Numbered from the stretch's first letter, positions 1 to 9,109 are shown. The stretch: 64,000 bases of DNA from Alphaproteobacteria bacterium (GCA_016794145.1 JAEUKP010000011.1:113566-177565); one strand, 5' to 3'. Translations and numbers: made by a program. The notes: a model not told the origin generated them from the letters alone.

Positions 1-47
1 TCATGCGTCCTGATCACATCGCGCAGAGGTGGTAATATTGGGGTCAA
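1..47 (-). CDS. rsmA: Partial 16S rRNA adenine dimethyltransferase RsmA (KsgA), N-terminus only
   Basis: Only the first codons lie in the window; the gene runs off the left edge. Read on the minus strand from a TTG at 47, the frame gives a Leu-Pro-Pro-Leu-Arg-Asp-Val-Ile stretch, which resembles the conserved N-terminus of RsmA, the enzyme that dimethylates two adjacent adenines near the 3' end of 16S rRNA. Position immediately after surA fits the common surA-(pdxA)-rsmA order; pdxA would be missing here. The frame is open further upstream, so another TTG at 77 or one overlapping surA could be the start. Identification rests on about 15 codons. Confidence 0.45.
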   Translation of the reverse strand, partial: MTPILPPLRDVIRTH

Positions 48-84
48 GGTGGATGGTGAATGAGGAGGTAAAGACAAAGAGGAA

Positions 85-1074
85 TTACCCGCGTTTTTCA
101 ATAAAGGCTTGTGATCTTAGATCAAGATAGTAGCGGCGTTGGGCTCTATCCATCCGTTCAAGGCCTAGTTTTTCAGTGATATCATCCCGGCTCGGTAATT
201 GATCTGTGGTCAATTGGCGTTTATCTTGTAATTTGATAATATAAAGACCTGTTGATGTTTCAATGGGGGCCGAAATTTCCCCTTTTTTAAGGGATAGAAG
301 ACTCTCGTCAATTTCTTTTGCTAGAACACCTTGCATCACCCATCCGATGCTTTTGCCTTGTGCAGCGCCAGGGGATTGCGAGAATTGCCGTGCAGCTTTT
401 GGAAAGGCTTCAGGCTCTAATTTCAGTTGTTCGGTTAGTTTCTTTGCAAATGTTTTTGCTTCTTCAAGTTTTGTAGGGTTTGTAACTGGCAAATAAATTT
501 CTGCAATATAATATTGGTCTTTTCCTATATTTTCTTTGAGTCGATCAAGTTCAGAATCAATATCGGCATCTGTGACTTCAATTTTCGGACGAATCCGTTT
601 CTGGATGACTTTCGTCCACGCGATCTGGGCCTTGATCTGGTCTCGCATGGTATTGATTTTAATTCCACGCTGCTCAAGAGCTTTCTTAAACACATCTGCA
701 GGAATATTGTTTTGTTTTGCGATTTGTTCAAAACCACTATCGATTTCTTTTGTATCAACTGTCAGTCCCAATCGACTGGCTTCTTGAGATCTGATTTGTT
801 CATCAACCAGCATATCAATAATTTGGGGGCGTAACTTTTCATCCAGCTCTTTCGATGGTTTCAGGCCGCTTGATATTGCAATAAGTTCCATACGTGCTTT
901 TACATCTGACGCGGTAATAACATCTTTATTGACAATCGCCACAATTGATTCTTGGGACCCTTTCGCTGATATTTTTGAAGGGTTTGTGCCTGATGGCTGT
1001 GGGGGGGCAGCAACAGCAGACAGCGACGCCGTGGACATCAGAATGGTTATTGTCATGATCAGGAAATATTTCAT
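85..1074 (-). CDS. surA: SurA-like periplasmic peptidyl-prolyl isomerase / outer membrane protein chaperone
   Basis: A 329-residue exported protein. Residues 1-22 form a signal peptide ending near Ala-Val-Ala-Ala. Residues about 40-150 are a SurA N-terminal chaperone region and about 186-287 a single parvulin (PpiC) domain. The family binds unfolded outer membrane proteins in the periplasm and hands them to the BAM complex. E. coli SurA is longer (428 aa) and has two parvulin domains, so this is the one-parvulin form often seen in alphaproteobacteria. It starts four bases after the stop of the NDUFA9-like gene and precedes the putative rsmA, suggesting one transcript. Confidence 0.85.
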   Translation of the reverse strand: MKYFLIMTITILMSTASLSAVAAPPQPSGTNPSKISAKGSQESIVAIVNKDVITASDVKARMELIAISSGLKPSKELDEKLRPQIIDMLVDEQIRSQEASRLGLTVDTKEIDSGFEQIAKQNNIPADVFKKALEQRGIKINTMRDQIKAQIAWTKVIQKRIRPKIEVTDADIDSELDRLKENIGKDQYYIAEIYLPVTNPTKLEEAKTFAKKLTEQLKLEPEAFPKAARQFSQSPGAAQGKSIGWVMQGVLAKEIDESLLSLKKGEISAPIETSTGLYIIKLQDKRQLTTDQLPSRDDITEKLGLERMDRAQRRYYLDLRSQAFIEKRG

Positions 1075-1078
1075 CGGT

Positions 1079-2020
1079 TTAGTCCTTTTTCGAGGTCAGG
1101 TTATTCACATAGGTCGGGACAATACTGTCCATCGGGGTTGGCGAAATACCTAATTCCCGCAAGCCATATGCATCTTGTGCCACGATATTATCGCTTTGCA
1201 AAGACGTAATCTGGTCATTTGTTAATGGAGGCTTTGGTAAAAAAGCCATACAAAAGGCCTGAATTCTTGCAATCCACCATGGAATTGTTATCAAAGCGCG
1301 TGTTTGACCAGTATAGCGGAAGAGACGGTTGTAAATCTCTTTGAAAGTTAAGATTTCTGGCCCTCCTAACTCATAAACACGGTGACAGGTTTGGATGTCA
1401 CGAAGGACATGGACGACTGACTTCGCAACATCCAGAACATAAACGGGTTGGAATCGTGTTTTCCCCCCGCCAATGAGTGGAAGAAGCGGAAGTCTTCTTG
1501 AAAGCCCTGCGAATAGGTTAAAAAAATGATCTTCTGGTCCGAAAATCACACTTGGACGTAGGATTGTTGCTGATGGAAAATTCTTTTCTATGGCTTGTTC
1601 TCCCAACAGTTTTGTGATCGCATACGCCGATTTGGAGTGGTTAACACCTAAGGCCGATATATGCACAAGCCGTTGGATATTATTCATGCGGCATGCATTT
1701 GCAATCCATTCGGGGAGTTCAGTGTGTAGATGATGAAAATTTGCACGCTTTCCATGTTCTGTCAAAATTCCAAGGCAATTAATAACAGCAAAGGACCCTT
1801 TGATCATTTTTTCAATTTCGGCTGCTGAAGTGTAACTTGCATAAACTGGTACAATTTGACCAGGAAGACCGTAAGATCTCAGAAAATAAGCAGAGGCAGG
1901 GCGACGTGTTACAACTTTTACAATGGCACCGCAAGATACAAGCTCTGCAACAATATAGCGGCCCAGAAAACCCGTCCCACCGAAAACGGTGATAACTTTT
2001 TCTTTGAAATCTGTATTCAT
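1079..2020 (-). CDS. Complex I NDUFA9-type NAD(P)-binding protein (atypical short-chain dehydrogenase)
   Basis: A 313-residue protein with an N-terminal Rossmann nucleotide-binding motif GGTGFLGR at residues 15-22 and the overall layout of extended/atypical SDR proteins. In alphaproteobacteria this family is annotated as complex I NDUFA9 subunit family, related to a mitochondrial complex I accessory subunit, but bacterial members may instead act on quinone or nucleotide-sugar substrates. A Tyr-Ala-Ile-Thr-Lys segment near residue 135 resembles the SDR YxxxK catalytic pair. It is divergent from pyk and probably the first gene of the NDUFA9-surA-rsmA transcript. Family is clear; the reaction is not known. 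Confidence 0.8.
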   Translation of the reverse strand: MNTDFKEKVITVFGGTGFLGRYIVAELVSCGAIVKVVTRRPASAYFLRSYGLPGQIVPVYASYTSAAEIEKMIKGSFAVINCLGILTEHGKRANFHHLHTELPEWIANACRMNNIQRLVHISALGVNHSKSAYAITKLLGEQAIEKNFPSATILRPSVIFGPEDHFFNLFAGLSRRLPLLPLIGGGKTRFQPVYVLDVAKSVVHVLRDIQTCHRVYELGGPEILTFKEIYNRLFRYTGQTRALITIPWWIARIQAFCMAFLPKPPLTNDQITSLQSDNIVAQDAYGLRELGISPTPMDSIVPTYVNNLTSKKD

Positions 2021-2041
2021 TATCTGATACCCCGCGATTCT

Positions 2042-2070
2042 GACTTGATTTTTCTTAGGTTCACTATAAT
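2042..2070 (+). promoter_or_regulatory. Candidate sigma-70 promoter of pyk
   Basis: A perfect TATAAT hexamer lies at 2065-2070, about 60 bases upstream of the pyk start codon. A poor -35 match (GACTTG, 2042-2047) is spaced 17 bases away; an alternative TTGATT at 2045-2050 is spaced only 14. Assignment is by eye. Confidence 0.4.
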
Positions 2071-2129
2071 CATCTAAGCATGTTTTTCAAAAGGCTTTTA
2101 TAACGCTCTCAACAGGAAGGCAAGAAACT

Positions 2130-3557
2130 ATGGCAAGTATTATCCGTCCACGGCAAACTAAAATTGTTGCGACTTTGGGCCCGGCTTCGAATTCCCAGGA
2201 AATGATCCGTAGATTGTTTATGGCGGGTGTTGATATGTTTAGGCTGAATTTTTCGCATGGCGAACATAAGGATCATGCTGAACGTGTTGCTTTTATCCGG
2301 AATGTTGAGAAAGAGACAGGCCGTCCGATTGCCATTCTTGCCGATATGCAGGGCCCGAAATTACGTGTTGGTCGCTTTAAAGACGGAAAAATTGAACTCA
2401 AGATAGGTCAGAAAATCCGGTTAGATTTGGATCCCGAATTGGGAGATGAAACACGTGTCAATTTACCTCATCCAGAGGTGATCGGGACAATGCCTGTTGG
2501 ATCCTTTATCCTTCTTGATGATGGAAAGGTTCGTATGGAAATCGTTGACCGTGGTGATGGGTTTCTGGTTGGTGAGATCAAGGCAGGTCGTGTTTTATCA
2601 AATAATAAAGGATTTAATGTTCCTGGCGTTGTTCTTCCTCTTGATGCTTTAACCCCGAAGGATAAAATTGATCTTGAGGCAGCATTATCGATGGGAGTTG
2701 ACTGGATCGCACAATCCTTTGTTCAAAAGCCCGAAGATGTAATTGAGGCCCGTAAATTAATCGCTGGTCGTGCGGCTTTGATGATCAAGCTTGAAAAACC
2801 GTCAGCGCTTACCTATCTTGACCAGATGATTGCGCAATGTGATGCGGTTATGTTGGCCCGAGGTGATCTGGGTGTTGAAATTCCGCCCGAGGAAGTGCCG
2901 CTCGCACAAAAACGTGTGGTGCGTGCTGTGCGTTTCGCGGGTAAGCCGATTGTTGTTGCAACGCAAATGATGGAGTCGATGATTGAAAATCCATCGCCTA
3001 CCCGTGCTGAGGTGAATGATGTGTCAACAGCAATTTTTGATGGGACAGACGCTGTGATGCTTTCTGCAGAAACGGCAGCCGGGCAATATCCTGTCGAAGC
3101 CGTCGAAATGATGGATCGTATTTGCCAGTCGGTTGAAAAGAATGATCTCTACCGTAGCCTTATTAATGCAGATCACCCTGATGCTCGCCACAATGATGCG
3201 GGTGATGCCATCACGATTGCAGCAGATCAAGTGGCTCATGATCTTCAGGCTGCCTGTATTGTAACCTACACGACATCTGGAACGACAACGCTTCGTGCTG
3301 TACGGCAACGCCCAGCAATGAAAGTTGCCTGTTTGACCCAGAATCTGACAACTGCGAGGCGCTTATCAGTTTCTTATGGCGTGCATGCAATTGTTGTCAG
3401 TGAAATTACAACATTTGCTGATGCTGTCAAATTTGCCCAGCACCGTATCGGATCCGAAGGATTGGCAAAAAAAGGGGAACGCTTTGTGATGACCGCAGGT
3501 GTTCCGTTTGCAACACCTGGATCAACCAATATCCTTCGTGTTGCATGGGTCGAGTAG
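2130..3557 (+). CDS. pyk: Pyruvate kinase
   Basis: A 475-residue protein of normal bacterial length. It catalyses the last step of glycolysis, phosphoenolpyruvate plus ADP to pyruvate plus ATP, in the cytoplasm. Visible signatures are the N-terminal FRLNFSHG segment, the active-site lysine region IKLEKPSAL, the metal/substrate loop MLARGDLGVEIP and the MMESMIENPSPTRAEVNDV block, followed by a C-terminal domain. It is monocistronic as far as can be seen, divergent from the NDUFA9-like gene and with a perfect -10 box upstream. A short AGGAAGG-type ribosome site precedes the ATG. Confidence 0.97.
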   Translation: MASIIRPRQTKIVATLGPASNSQEMIRRLFMAGVDMFRLNFSHGEHKDHAERVAFIRNVEKETGRPIAILADMQGPKLRVGRFKDGKIELKIGQKIRLDLDPELGDETRVNLPHPEVIGTMPVGSFILLDDGKVRMEIVDRGDGFLVGEIKAGRVLSNNKGFNVPGVVLPLDALTPKDKIDLEAALSMGVDWIAQSFVQKPEDVIEARKLIAGRAALMIKLEKPSALTYLDQMIAQCDAVMLARGDLGVEIPPEEVPLAQKRVVRAVRFAGKPIVVATQMMESMIENPSPTRAEVNDVSTAIFDGTDAVMLSAETAAGQYPVEAVEMMDRICQSVEKNDLYRSLINADHPDARHNDAGDAITIAADQVAHDLQAACIVTYTTSGTTTLRAVRQRPAMKVACLTQNLTTARRLSVSYGVHAIVVSEITTFADAVKFAQHRIGSEGLAKKGERFVMTAGVPFATPGSTNILRVAWVE

Positions 3558-3703
3558 GTGGCGGTAGACACTTGCTTTTTTAGATTCCCATAGGACAATC
3601 ATTTTTTTCAACTCTGCAACACAGATGCTGCATGGTTTAAAAAGAATAGTCTATGCTGGGATCCCCAAGATTTGAAAAGAATGCGTTCTGCGGTACCGAA
3701 GAG

Positions 3704-4402
3704 TTAGTTCAGTGATTTACGATTTGACCTATAACGTTCGAACGCATCCATCATATTGACAACGCCTTGCATCACGTTCCCTGATGGATGTGTCCATATG
3801 TGATGACTTGAGTCAATAAAGGTTGCATCGGCCTTGATAAAACTTTGACAGTTTTCTTGGTTAAAAGAACCCTCAACAGCAATTGGATTATCGGTTGCTG
3901 TTGTCCACCAGTTTAAGATGTCTAGTAAAGAGTCGCCATTTTTATCACTATAAATTGTAATAAAATCAAGGCTATGATCGAGGGCGGATTTTGCTGCAGA
4001 TTTTGTGCAGCAACGAAGCCCGATGATGGATTCCTCACTGAGGATTTTCCGTGCTTCTGTTGCCTTCTGGATAGAGGAGCAGACAACACCATCTGCATCG
4101 ACTTCACGGGCTAATCTTGTATCATCCATCACCAGAAAAATAAACCCATTTTTATAGGATGTTTCTTGATAGGTTTTCACGACTCGGTCTGGAACTGCAT
4201 TTTCGGGATGAGGTCTAAATTCAACAATATGACGGTTTAAAGCATAGTTGGAAAACCGGTTCGCCGCGTGAAGGGCCTGACCCAATTTAAAGCATTGTTT
4301 ATCATGATCATGCGTATCAGGAAGAATAATATATAAACCGCATTCAGGAACTTCAGTGTCGATGATTAACGGTGTTACATCTGTTGTTATTTCTTCGGAC
4401 AT
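3704..4402 (-). CDS. Thiamine-phosphate-synthase-like (ThiE/TenI fold) protein
   Basis: A 232-residue protein with the strand order of the ThiE/TenI barrel: a GLYIILPD opening strand (residues 22-29), DADGVVCSS (about 104-112), a GLRCCTKSAAKSA helix start and a DFITIYS strand. True ThiE joins the pyrimidine and thiazole halves of thiamine. The classic phosphate-binding and metal residues are not convincingly present, so it may be a divergent paralogue with another substrate. It lies two bases after a TetR gene, so the two are surely cotranscribed. Fold assignment is an inference from pattern. Confidence 0.55.
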   Translation of the reverse strand: MSEEITTDVTPLIIDTEVPECGLYIILPDTHDHDKQCFKLGQALHAANRFSNYALNRHIVEFRPHPENAVPDRVVKTYQETSYKNGFIFLVMDDTRLAREVDADGVVCSSIQKATEARKILSEESIIGLRCCTKSAAKSALDHSLDFITIYSDKNGDSLLDILNWWTTATDNPIAVEGSFNQENCQSFIKADATFIDSSHHIWTHPSGNVMQGVVNMMDAFERYRSNRKSLN

Positions 4403-4404
4403 TT

Positions 4405-5058
4405 TTATTTGCAGATTCTAAGGGATTCTAGAATAATTTCGTTTGCAAAGTTTTGATCAAGTGGATTCGGGTTGCTCATCAATTGATAAAAGAATGCGCC
4501 ATAGATCATATCAACCGTCAATGCTGTATTCAATGTTGATCGAAAATCACCAGATGCTTTTCCTTGATCAAGAATACTTGCTAAAATTTCTTCATGTTGC
4601 AGCATAAATTTTTCAAAGAACAAAGCTTGTGTTTCTGTATGTCCCTGTGATTCTGCATACACTTCCGCAATAATTTTTCCACCACGTCCACGGCAAATTC
4701 GGGCGAAACGCTCCAGTTGTTTTTCAAGAAGATCTTTTGGTTTTGCGCCACTGACAGGAGCAGGGAGAGATGCCATCGGGCCTGAAATAGCATCCAGGAC
4801 CAATGCAACTTTATTAGGCCACCAACGATAAATGGTTGTTTTACCCACACCCGCTTTCTTTGCAACAGATTCAATTGAAATATCGCGGACAGAGGTCATG
4901 AGCAACATTTTATTTGTTGTATCCAGAATAGCTTGCATTGATTTTTCAGATCTTGGTCGCCCATTTGCACGGGGGCTGACCTGCTCGGATGCAGAATTCA
5001 TTGGCGCATCATTGTTTTGATTAATCTCTATTGAGGAATGGGCCACAGTTGCCGTCAT
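4405..5058 (-). CDS. TetR/AcrR family transcriptional regulator
   Basis: A 217-residue regulator. Residues 1-35 are a Gln/Asn/Ser-rich N-terminal extension; residues about 38-85 hold the TetR helix-turn-helix (ISIESVAKKAGVGKTTIYRWW), with the GVGKTTIYRWW recognition helix typical of the family. The C-terminal part resembles the TetR_C_11 ligand-binding type. Such dimers usually repress their own and neighbouring genes and release DNA on binding a small molecule. It starts a two-gene unit with the ThiE-like gene, so it may sense a metabolite linked to that protein. Candidate operator repeats lie at 5105-5159 in its upstream region. Confidence 0.9.
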   Translation of the reverse strand: MTATVAHSSIEINQNNDAPMNSASEQVSPRANGRPRSEKSMQAILDTTNKMLLMTSVRDISIESVAKKAGVGKTTIYRWWPNKVALVLDAISGPMASLPAPVSGAKPKDLLEKQLERFARICRGRGGKIIAEVYAESQGHTETQALFFEKFMLQHEEILASILDQGKASGDFRSTLNTALTVDMIYGAFFYQLMSNPNPLDQNFANEIILESLRICK

Positions 5059-5104
5059 TTTCAGGATACCTTCTCACTCTTTTATAACTCATTTTCTTTT
5101 TTTG

Positions 5105-5159
5105 TAAGAGACTGTCTTATCCTGCAACCCCCCTTTAGGGCAAGGAAAAACGTAAGACA
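5105..5159. promoter_or_regulatory. Candidate TetR operator half-sites
   Basis: Upstream of the tetR start (5058) there is a TAAGA-GACTG-TCTTA inverted repeat at 5105-5119. A further TAAGACA copy at 5153-5159 pairs perfectly with TGTCTTA at 5113-5119. Three half-sites sharing a core next to a TetR gene suggest autoregulation; no binding evidence exists. Confidence 0.35.
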
Positions 5160-5197
5160 AACCCGAAAAATGATTAACTTTTCTGTTAAGAACTCGA

Positions 5198-6418
5198 TTA
5201 ACGTTTTGCAAATCGTTGGGGCGCCTCTAAAAGAATTGATGAAACACCGCTTTTAATTTCTAGAATGGCCAGTCCCCGATCTACAAGTCCATCAGGCATG
5301 AATCGAAAAATTCCATCGACGCCCGCGAATCCGCTTGCATTTGTTAAGGTTGTACGGCTGAAATCCTTTCCCGATTTTGCAATCACAACCGCAAGTCCAG
5401 TTGCATCATAAGCAAGTGAGGCAAGCCGCGGGGGTCGTACCCCGTAAGTTTCTAAATACCGGTTTTCAAAGCGTGTTCGCAGACGGGGAGATGCAGCCGC
5501 ATACCAGGCCCCTTCAAGCCCTGATAATTTTGCAGCTTGCGCTTGATCCCAAAGCCCGGTACCTAACCGTTTTACTGTTGTCGGTGCATATCCTTCTGCT
5601 GTTAGCATATTCGAGATTTTGTTCGATTCGGTTGCTGATGTTGCAATCAAAACAGCATCGACCCCGGATTTTAAGGGGGTAAGATCTGCTGGTGCAGGCA
5701 ATGATCCGGCATTATAGCGAATGATTGTTGGGTTCGGGATCGCATAGCGTTGCATAAAAGTATCGAAAGTTGAGGTGACCGAGTCACCATAAATATCGCG
5801 CGGGGCAATTAACGCGATGCGTTTGTATCCAACAGAATTTGCGTAGGATAAAACCGAGTTTACCTGGGCTTGTGGCATAAAGCCCATGACAAATGTATTC
5901 CCCATTGCAGCCGAAGCATCTGTTGAGAAAGAAAGGATGTTGATATTATTTTGCAGGGCGATTGGTGCAATTGATTTTGCATCTGTTGAGAAAACAGGTC
6001 CTAGGATAAGGTTGGCTCCATTGGAAATGGCATTATTCATTGCTTGTGCGGCCCCTTTTCCTGTATCTTCAGGGTATAATTCAAAAAAAGACGAGGCATT
6101 CAAATCAAACATCGCAAGCTGTGCTGCATTCAACATTGCCTGACCTATCTCAGATCCTTTTCCTGTTAAAGGCAGAAGAAGGCTGATACGAGCAGTACCT
6201 GTTTGTGATTTTGTGGACGGGATAGTGTCATTTGGTGGTGATGTTTCGCTTGTCGTTTGTGTCGAGGGCGAATGAGACATGTCAGAGGAAGCCGGGGACA
6301 TAATCTGATCGGATGATTGTGTCCATGGGCTGTCCTTCAGATCAGAGCAGCCAGTCATCGCAAAAAGCGTTGCCCACAATAAAAACATATAGCGGATAGA
6401 AAGCAGATTGCACTGCAT
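5198..6418 (-). CDS. LpoA/YraM-like penicillin-binding-protein activator, periplasmic-binding-protein fold lipoprotein
   Basis: A 406-residue putative outer membrane lipoprotein. The signal peptide ends in a Met-Thr-Gly-Cys lipobox (Cys about residue 24), followed by a Ser/Thr/Pro-rich linker to about residue 75 and then a type I periplasmic-binding-protein fold beginning ISLLLPLTGKGSEIGQAM. This matches the C-terminal half of LpoA (E. coli 678 aa), which activates penicillin-binding protein PBP1a; the N-terminal TPR-like half is absent. The gene is divergent from rsmI, the same arrangement as yraM/yraL in enterobacteria, which supports the assignment. An amino-acid-binding lipoprotein is the alternative. 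Confidence 0.75.
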   Translation of the reverse strand: MQCNLLSIRYMFLLWATLFAMTGCSDLKDSPWTQSSDQIMSPASSDMSHSPSTQTTSETSPPNDTIPSTKSQTGTARISLLLPLTGKGSEIGQAMLNAAQLAMFDLNASSFFELYPEDTGKGAAQAMNNAISNGANLILGPVFSTDAKSIAPIALQNNINILSFSTDASAAMGNTFVMGFMPQAQVNSVLSYANSVGYKRIALIAPRDIYGDSVTSTFDTFMQRYAIPNPTIIRYNAGSLPAPADLTPLKSGVDAVLIATSATESNKISNMLTAEGYAPTTVKRLGTGLWDQAQAAKLSGLEGAWYAAASPRLRTRFENRYLETYGVRPPRLASLAYDATGLAVVIAKSGKDFSRTTLTNASGFAGVDGIFRFMPDGLVDRGLAILEIKSGVSSILLEAPQRFAKR

Positions 6419-6481
6419 GGAAAGCTCCCTTAATGTCTAGAACAGAATTGAAGATTTGACCCTACACAAAATGACAGATTG

Positions 6482-7354
6482 ATGCCAGACACTTTATATC
6501 GTTTTACAGACATTCAAAAAAAACCTTTAAAATCAGGACTCTATCTTGTTGCAACCCCTATCGGGAATTTGCGTGATATTACGTTAAGGGCGATGGATAC
6601 CCTTGCAATGGTTGATGTTGTGGCATGTGAAGATACGCGTGTCAGTGGAAAGTTATTTCAGGCGTTAGGGTTTAAAGTTAAATTAATTCCTTATCATGAC
6701 CATAATGCAGAGATACAACGTCCTCATATTCTGCAGTTGTTGAGAGAGGGAAAGGCTGTCGCTTTAATCAGTGATGCTGGGATGCCCTTGATTTCTGACC
6801 CTGGTTATAAATTGGTTCGGGACTGCTTGGATCAAGGGCTTTACGTCACAAGCTTGCCTGGGGCGAATTCGCCCTTGATGGCCCTACAACTCTCTGGCTT
6901 GCCGAGTGATCACTTTTCTTTTCTTGGGTTTTTGCCATCGAAAACAAAGGCGCGTCGCGATATTTTAGGCGTATGGGCGTGTGTACCTACAACTTTGGTT
7001 ATTTTTGAATCTGCGTCTAGGCTTCAGGAAAGTTGTCAGGATATTTTGGCCATCCTGGGGGATCGACCGATGACCGTCACTCGTGAGCTTACAAAAAAGT
7101 TCGAAGATGTATGGCCCTCAACGGTTTCTGGTGTTCTGGAGCGTCTTGAAAAAGATGGGCCACCAAAGGGGGAAATTGTTCTGGTGATTGGCCGGGGTCA
7201 GGACTCTGGAGAGGATATTGACCTCGATTCGATCTTAAAGGCAGCTTTGTCAGAAATGACGATGAAAGACGCTGTTTCTAGTGTTGTTGCGGTTACTGGA
7301 CTTCCTAAAAAACAAGTTTATAATGCAGCATTGTTGCTTAAGAACAGGGACTAG
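6482..7354 (+). CDS. rsmI: 16S rRNA (cytidine-1402-2'-O)-methyltransferase RsmI
   Basis: About 290 residues, normal for RsmI, the tetrapyrrole-methylase-fold enzyme that 2'-O-methylates C1402 of 16S rRNA with S-adenosylmethionine. Diagnostic segments are LVATPIGNLRDITLRA, CEDTRVSGKL, ISDAGMPLISDPGYKLV, SLPGANSPLMALQLSGLP and KGEIVLVIG. ATG at 6482 is preferred; an in-frame TTG directly before it at 6479 would add one residue. It is divergent from the LpoA-like gene and followed two bases later by the prephenate dehydrogenase gene, so the latter is probably cotranscribed. Confidence 0.95.
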   Translation: MPDTLYRFTDIQKKPLKSGLYLVATPIGNLRDITLRAMDTLAMVDVVACEDTRVSGKLFQALGFKVKLIPYHDHNAEIQRPHILQLLREGKAVALISDAGMPLISDPGYKLVRDCLDQGLYVTSLPGANSPLMALQLSGLPSDHFSFLGFLPSKTKARRDILGVWACVPTTLVIFESASRLQESCQDILAILGDRPMTVTRELTKKFEDVWPSTVSGVLERLEKDGPPKGEIVLVIGRGQDSGEDIDLDSILKAALSEMTMKDAVSSVVAVTGLPKKQVYNAALLLKNRD

Positions 7355-7356
7355 AA

Positions 7357-8112
7357 ATGATAAAGAAAAAACAAACCTTGGGCATTATTGGGGTTGGCGC
7401 GTTCGGTGAATTTATGTTGAAACACGTAACGCCTTATTTTGATGTGCGGATTTATGATGCTTTTAAAAACCTAGATGATATTGAAAATACATATCATCTG
7501 ACGGTGATGTCCCTTCAGGATGTTGCCAAAAGCGATATTGTTGTTTTGTGTGTTCCTGTTAAGGAGCTTGAGAAAACGGTTTGCAGCATTGTCCCTTACT
7601 TGATCGCTGGCCAATTGGTTATTGATTTATGTTCTGTTAAGTGCAAGCCAGTGGAGATTCTCAAAAGAATCATTCCTCCTGTTGTTGATGTTGTCAGTTT
7701 GCATCCTTTATTTGGTCCTCAGAGTGGAAAAAATGGAATTGCAGGACTCAATGTAACAGTTTGCAATGTGATGGGCGGGCGTGCGGACTGCATCGTGGAT
7801 TTTTTAAAGAACAGGCTTGTTTTAAATACGTTTGAGACAACGCCTGAGCAGCACGATCAAGAAATGGCATATGTCCAGGGTTTAACGCATATGATTGCAA
7901 AGGTTTTTGTGCGTATGAATATCCCCAATATCAATCAGCAGACAAAAACATATGCCCATTTAAATGATATGGTTGAACTTATCCGTTATGACAGTGATGA
8001 TTTATTTCTTGCTGTCCAACGCGATAATCCTTATGTCAGGGAAACAACTGAAAAATTCTTTGCAGCTGTAAGAGAGCTGGAAGATAGGCTGAATGGGGCC
8101 TCTAATCAGTGA
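7357..8112 (+). CDS. tyrA: Prephenate dehydrogenase (TyrA family)
   Basis: A 251-residue NAD-dependent enzyme. An N-terminal Rossmann motif GIIGVGAFGEFM (residues 9-20) precedes VLCVPVKELE and the prephenate-binding block LHPLFGPQSGKNGIAGL. It oxidatively decarboxylates prephenate to 4-hydroxyphenylpyruvate in tyrosine synthesis. The size suits a stand-alone domain without fused chorismate mutase or ACT regulatory domain. It follows rsmI by two bases and converges on pyrB, overlapping its 3' end by seven bases. An arogenate-specific variant cannot be excluded. Confidence 0.85.
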   Translation: MIKKKQTLGIIGVGAFGEFMLKHVTPYFDVRIYDAFKNLDDIENTYHLTVMSLQDVAKSDIVVLCVPVKELEKTVCSIVPYLIAGQLVIDLCSVKCKPVEILKRIIPPVVDVVSLHPLFGPQSGKNGIAGLNVTVCNVMGGRADCIVDFLKNRLVLNTFETTPEQHDQEMAYVQGLTHMIAKVFVRMNIPNINQQTKTYAHLNDMVELIRYDSDDLFLAVQRDNPYVRETTEKFFAAVRELEDRLNGASNQ

Positions 8113-9029
8113 GCACCGACCAATAAATCCAATATCGCCATACGCACGGGCACACCGTTTGCTCCCTGTTGGAAAATAAGGCTTTGAGACGGGTCATCGG
8201 CGACATCATCTGAAATTTCAACACCACGGTTCATTGGGCCAGGGTGCATAACGATTGCATCATGCTGCGCTATTGCCAAGCGTTCGGGGGTCAGACCATA
8301 GGCATGATAATAGGCGGTATCGTCAGGAATTGCGGATATATCCATCCGTTCTTTCTGAATACGGAGGACATAGACAACATCACAGGTTTTCAAACCTTCT
8401 TCGAGGGTATCGAATATTTTAACATTTGAGGGCATTTTTTGTGGCTGCAGATTTTTGGGCGCAATTAAATGAATATGAGCTCCTAATTTTGTAAAGAGTG
8501 CAACATTCGAATTCGCAACACGGCTATGTGCTAAATCACCAATAATGCCAATTGTTAGGCCTTGTATTCTTTGTTTGTGTTCGATGATTGTAAATGCATC
8601 AAGTAACGATTGGCTGGGGTGTTCGCGGTAACTGTCTCCTGCGTTGATGACAGGGCAATCAACCAAGGACTGAACATAGTGGGGGGCATTATATTCATGA
8701 TGTCGCATCACAATCGCATCGGGTTGATATCCATTGAGATAGCGGAGTGTATCAGAAAAAGTTTCACCTTTCTGAGCAGAACTGATCTTTTCATCCCAAT
8801 TCATCAATTTTCCACCAAGTCGTAATACTGCCATTTCAAAGGAATTGCGCGTCCGTGTCGAGTTTTCTGTAAACAGAGTGAGAACCACTTTACCATTCAA
8901 GGTCTGTGGTACGGTCTTGTCTATCAGGGACCGTTTGAAAAAAGCGGCACGATCAAGAATGGCTGCGATGTCATCAACCGTTAGGGGGGGGATATCCAAA
9001 AGATTTTTTACAGAAAGAATATGTGTCAT
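8106..9029 (-). CDS. pyrB: Aspartate carbamoyltransferase catalytic subunit
   Basis: A 307-residue protein, the usual length for PyrB. It joins carbamoyl phosphate and aspartate in the first committed step of pyrimidine synthesis. The carbamoyl-phosphate loop appears as ENSTRTRNSFE, and HPSQSLLDAFTI and MHPGPMNRGVEI are the conserved substrate-binding blocks. No pyrI or pyrC gene lies beside it, so it is either a bare trimer or works with an enzyme subunit encoded elsewhere. It converges on tyrA with a seven-base overlap. Confidence 0.96.
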   Translation of the reverse strand: MTHILSVKNLLDIPPLTVDDIAAILDRAAFFKRSLIDKTVPQTLNGKVVLTLFTENSTRTRNSFEMAVLRLGGKLMNWDEKISSAQKGETFSDTLRYLNGYQPDAIVMRHHEYNAPHYVQSLVDCPVINAGDSYREHPSQSLLDAFTIIEHKQRIQGLTIGIIGDLAHSRVANSNVALFTKLGAHIHLIAPKNLQPQKMPSNVKIFDTLEEGLKTCDVVYVLRIQKERMDISAIPDDTAYYHAYGLTPERLAIAQHDAIVMHPGPMNRGVEISDDVADDPSQSLIFQQGANGVPVRMAILDLLVGAH

Positions 9030-9109
9030 GTCTAAGGTTATGACTCAAACCGAAAATTTTTTCCAGTAACGATTTGTTAATCATTTAGAGTCATAATGGA
9101 AAGATAAGA

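Noticed and set aside
4450..4575. TTGATCAA words near the tetR 3' part as Fnr boxes
   Set aside because: The half-sites are adjacent, without the N4 spacer, and lie inside coding DNA.
5164..5189. Weak hairpin after the LpoA-like gene as terminator
   Set aside because: Only five pairs (TTAAC/GTTAA) and an interrupted T tract.
8994..9001. Eight-G run at the start of pyrB as a switch
   Set aside because: Runs of 7-8 G occur in many housekeeping genes here (tyrS, ccoP, GspF gene), so they reflect codon use rather than phase variation.
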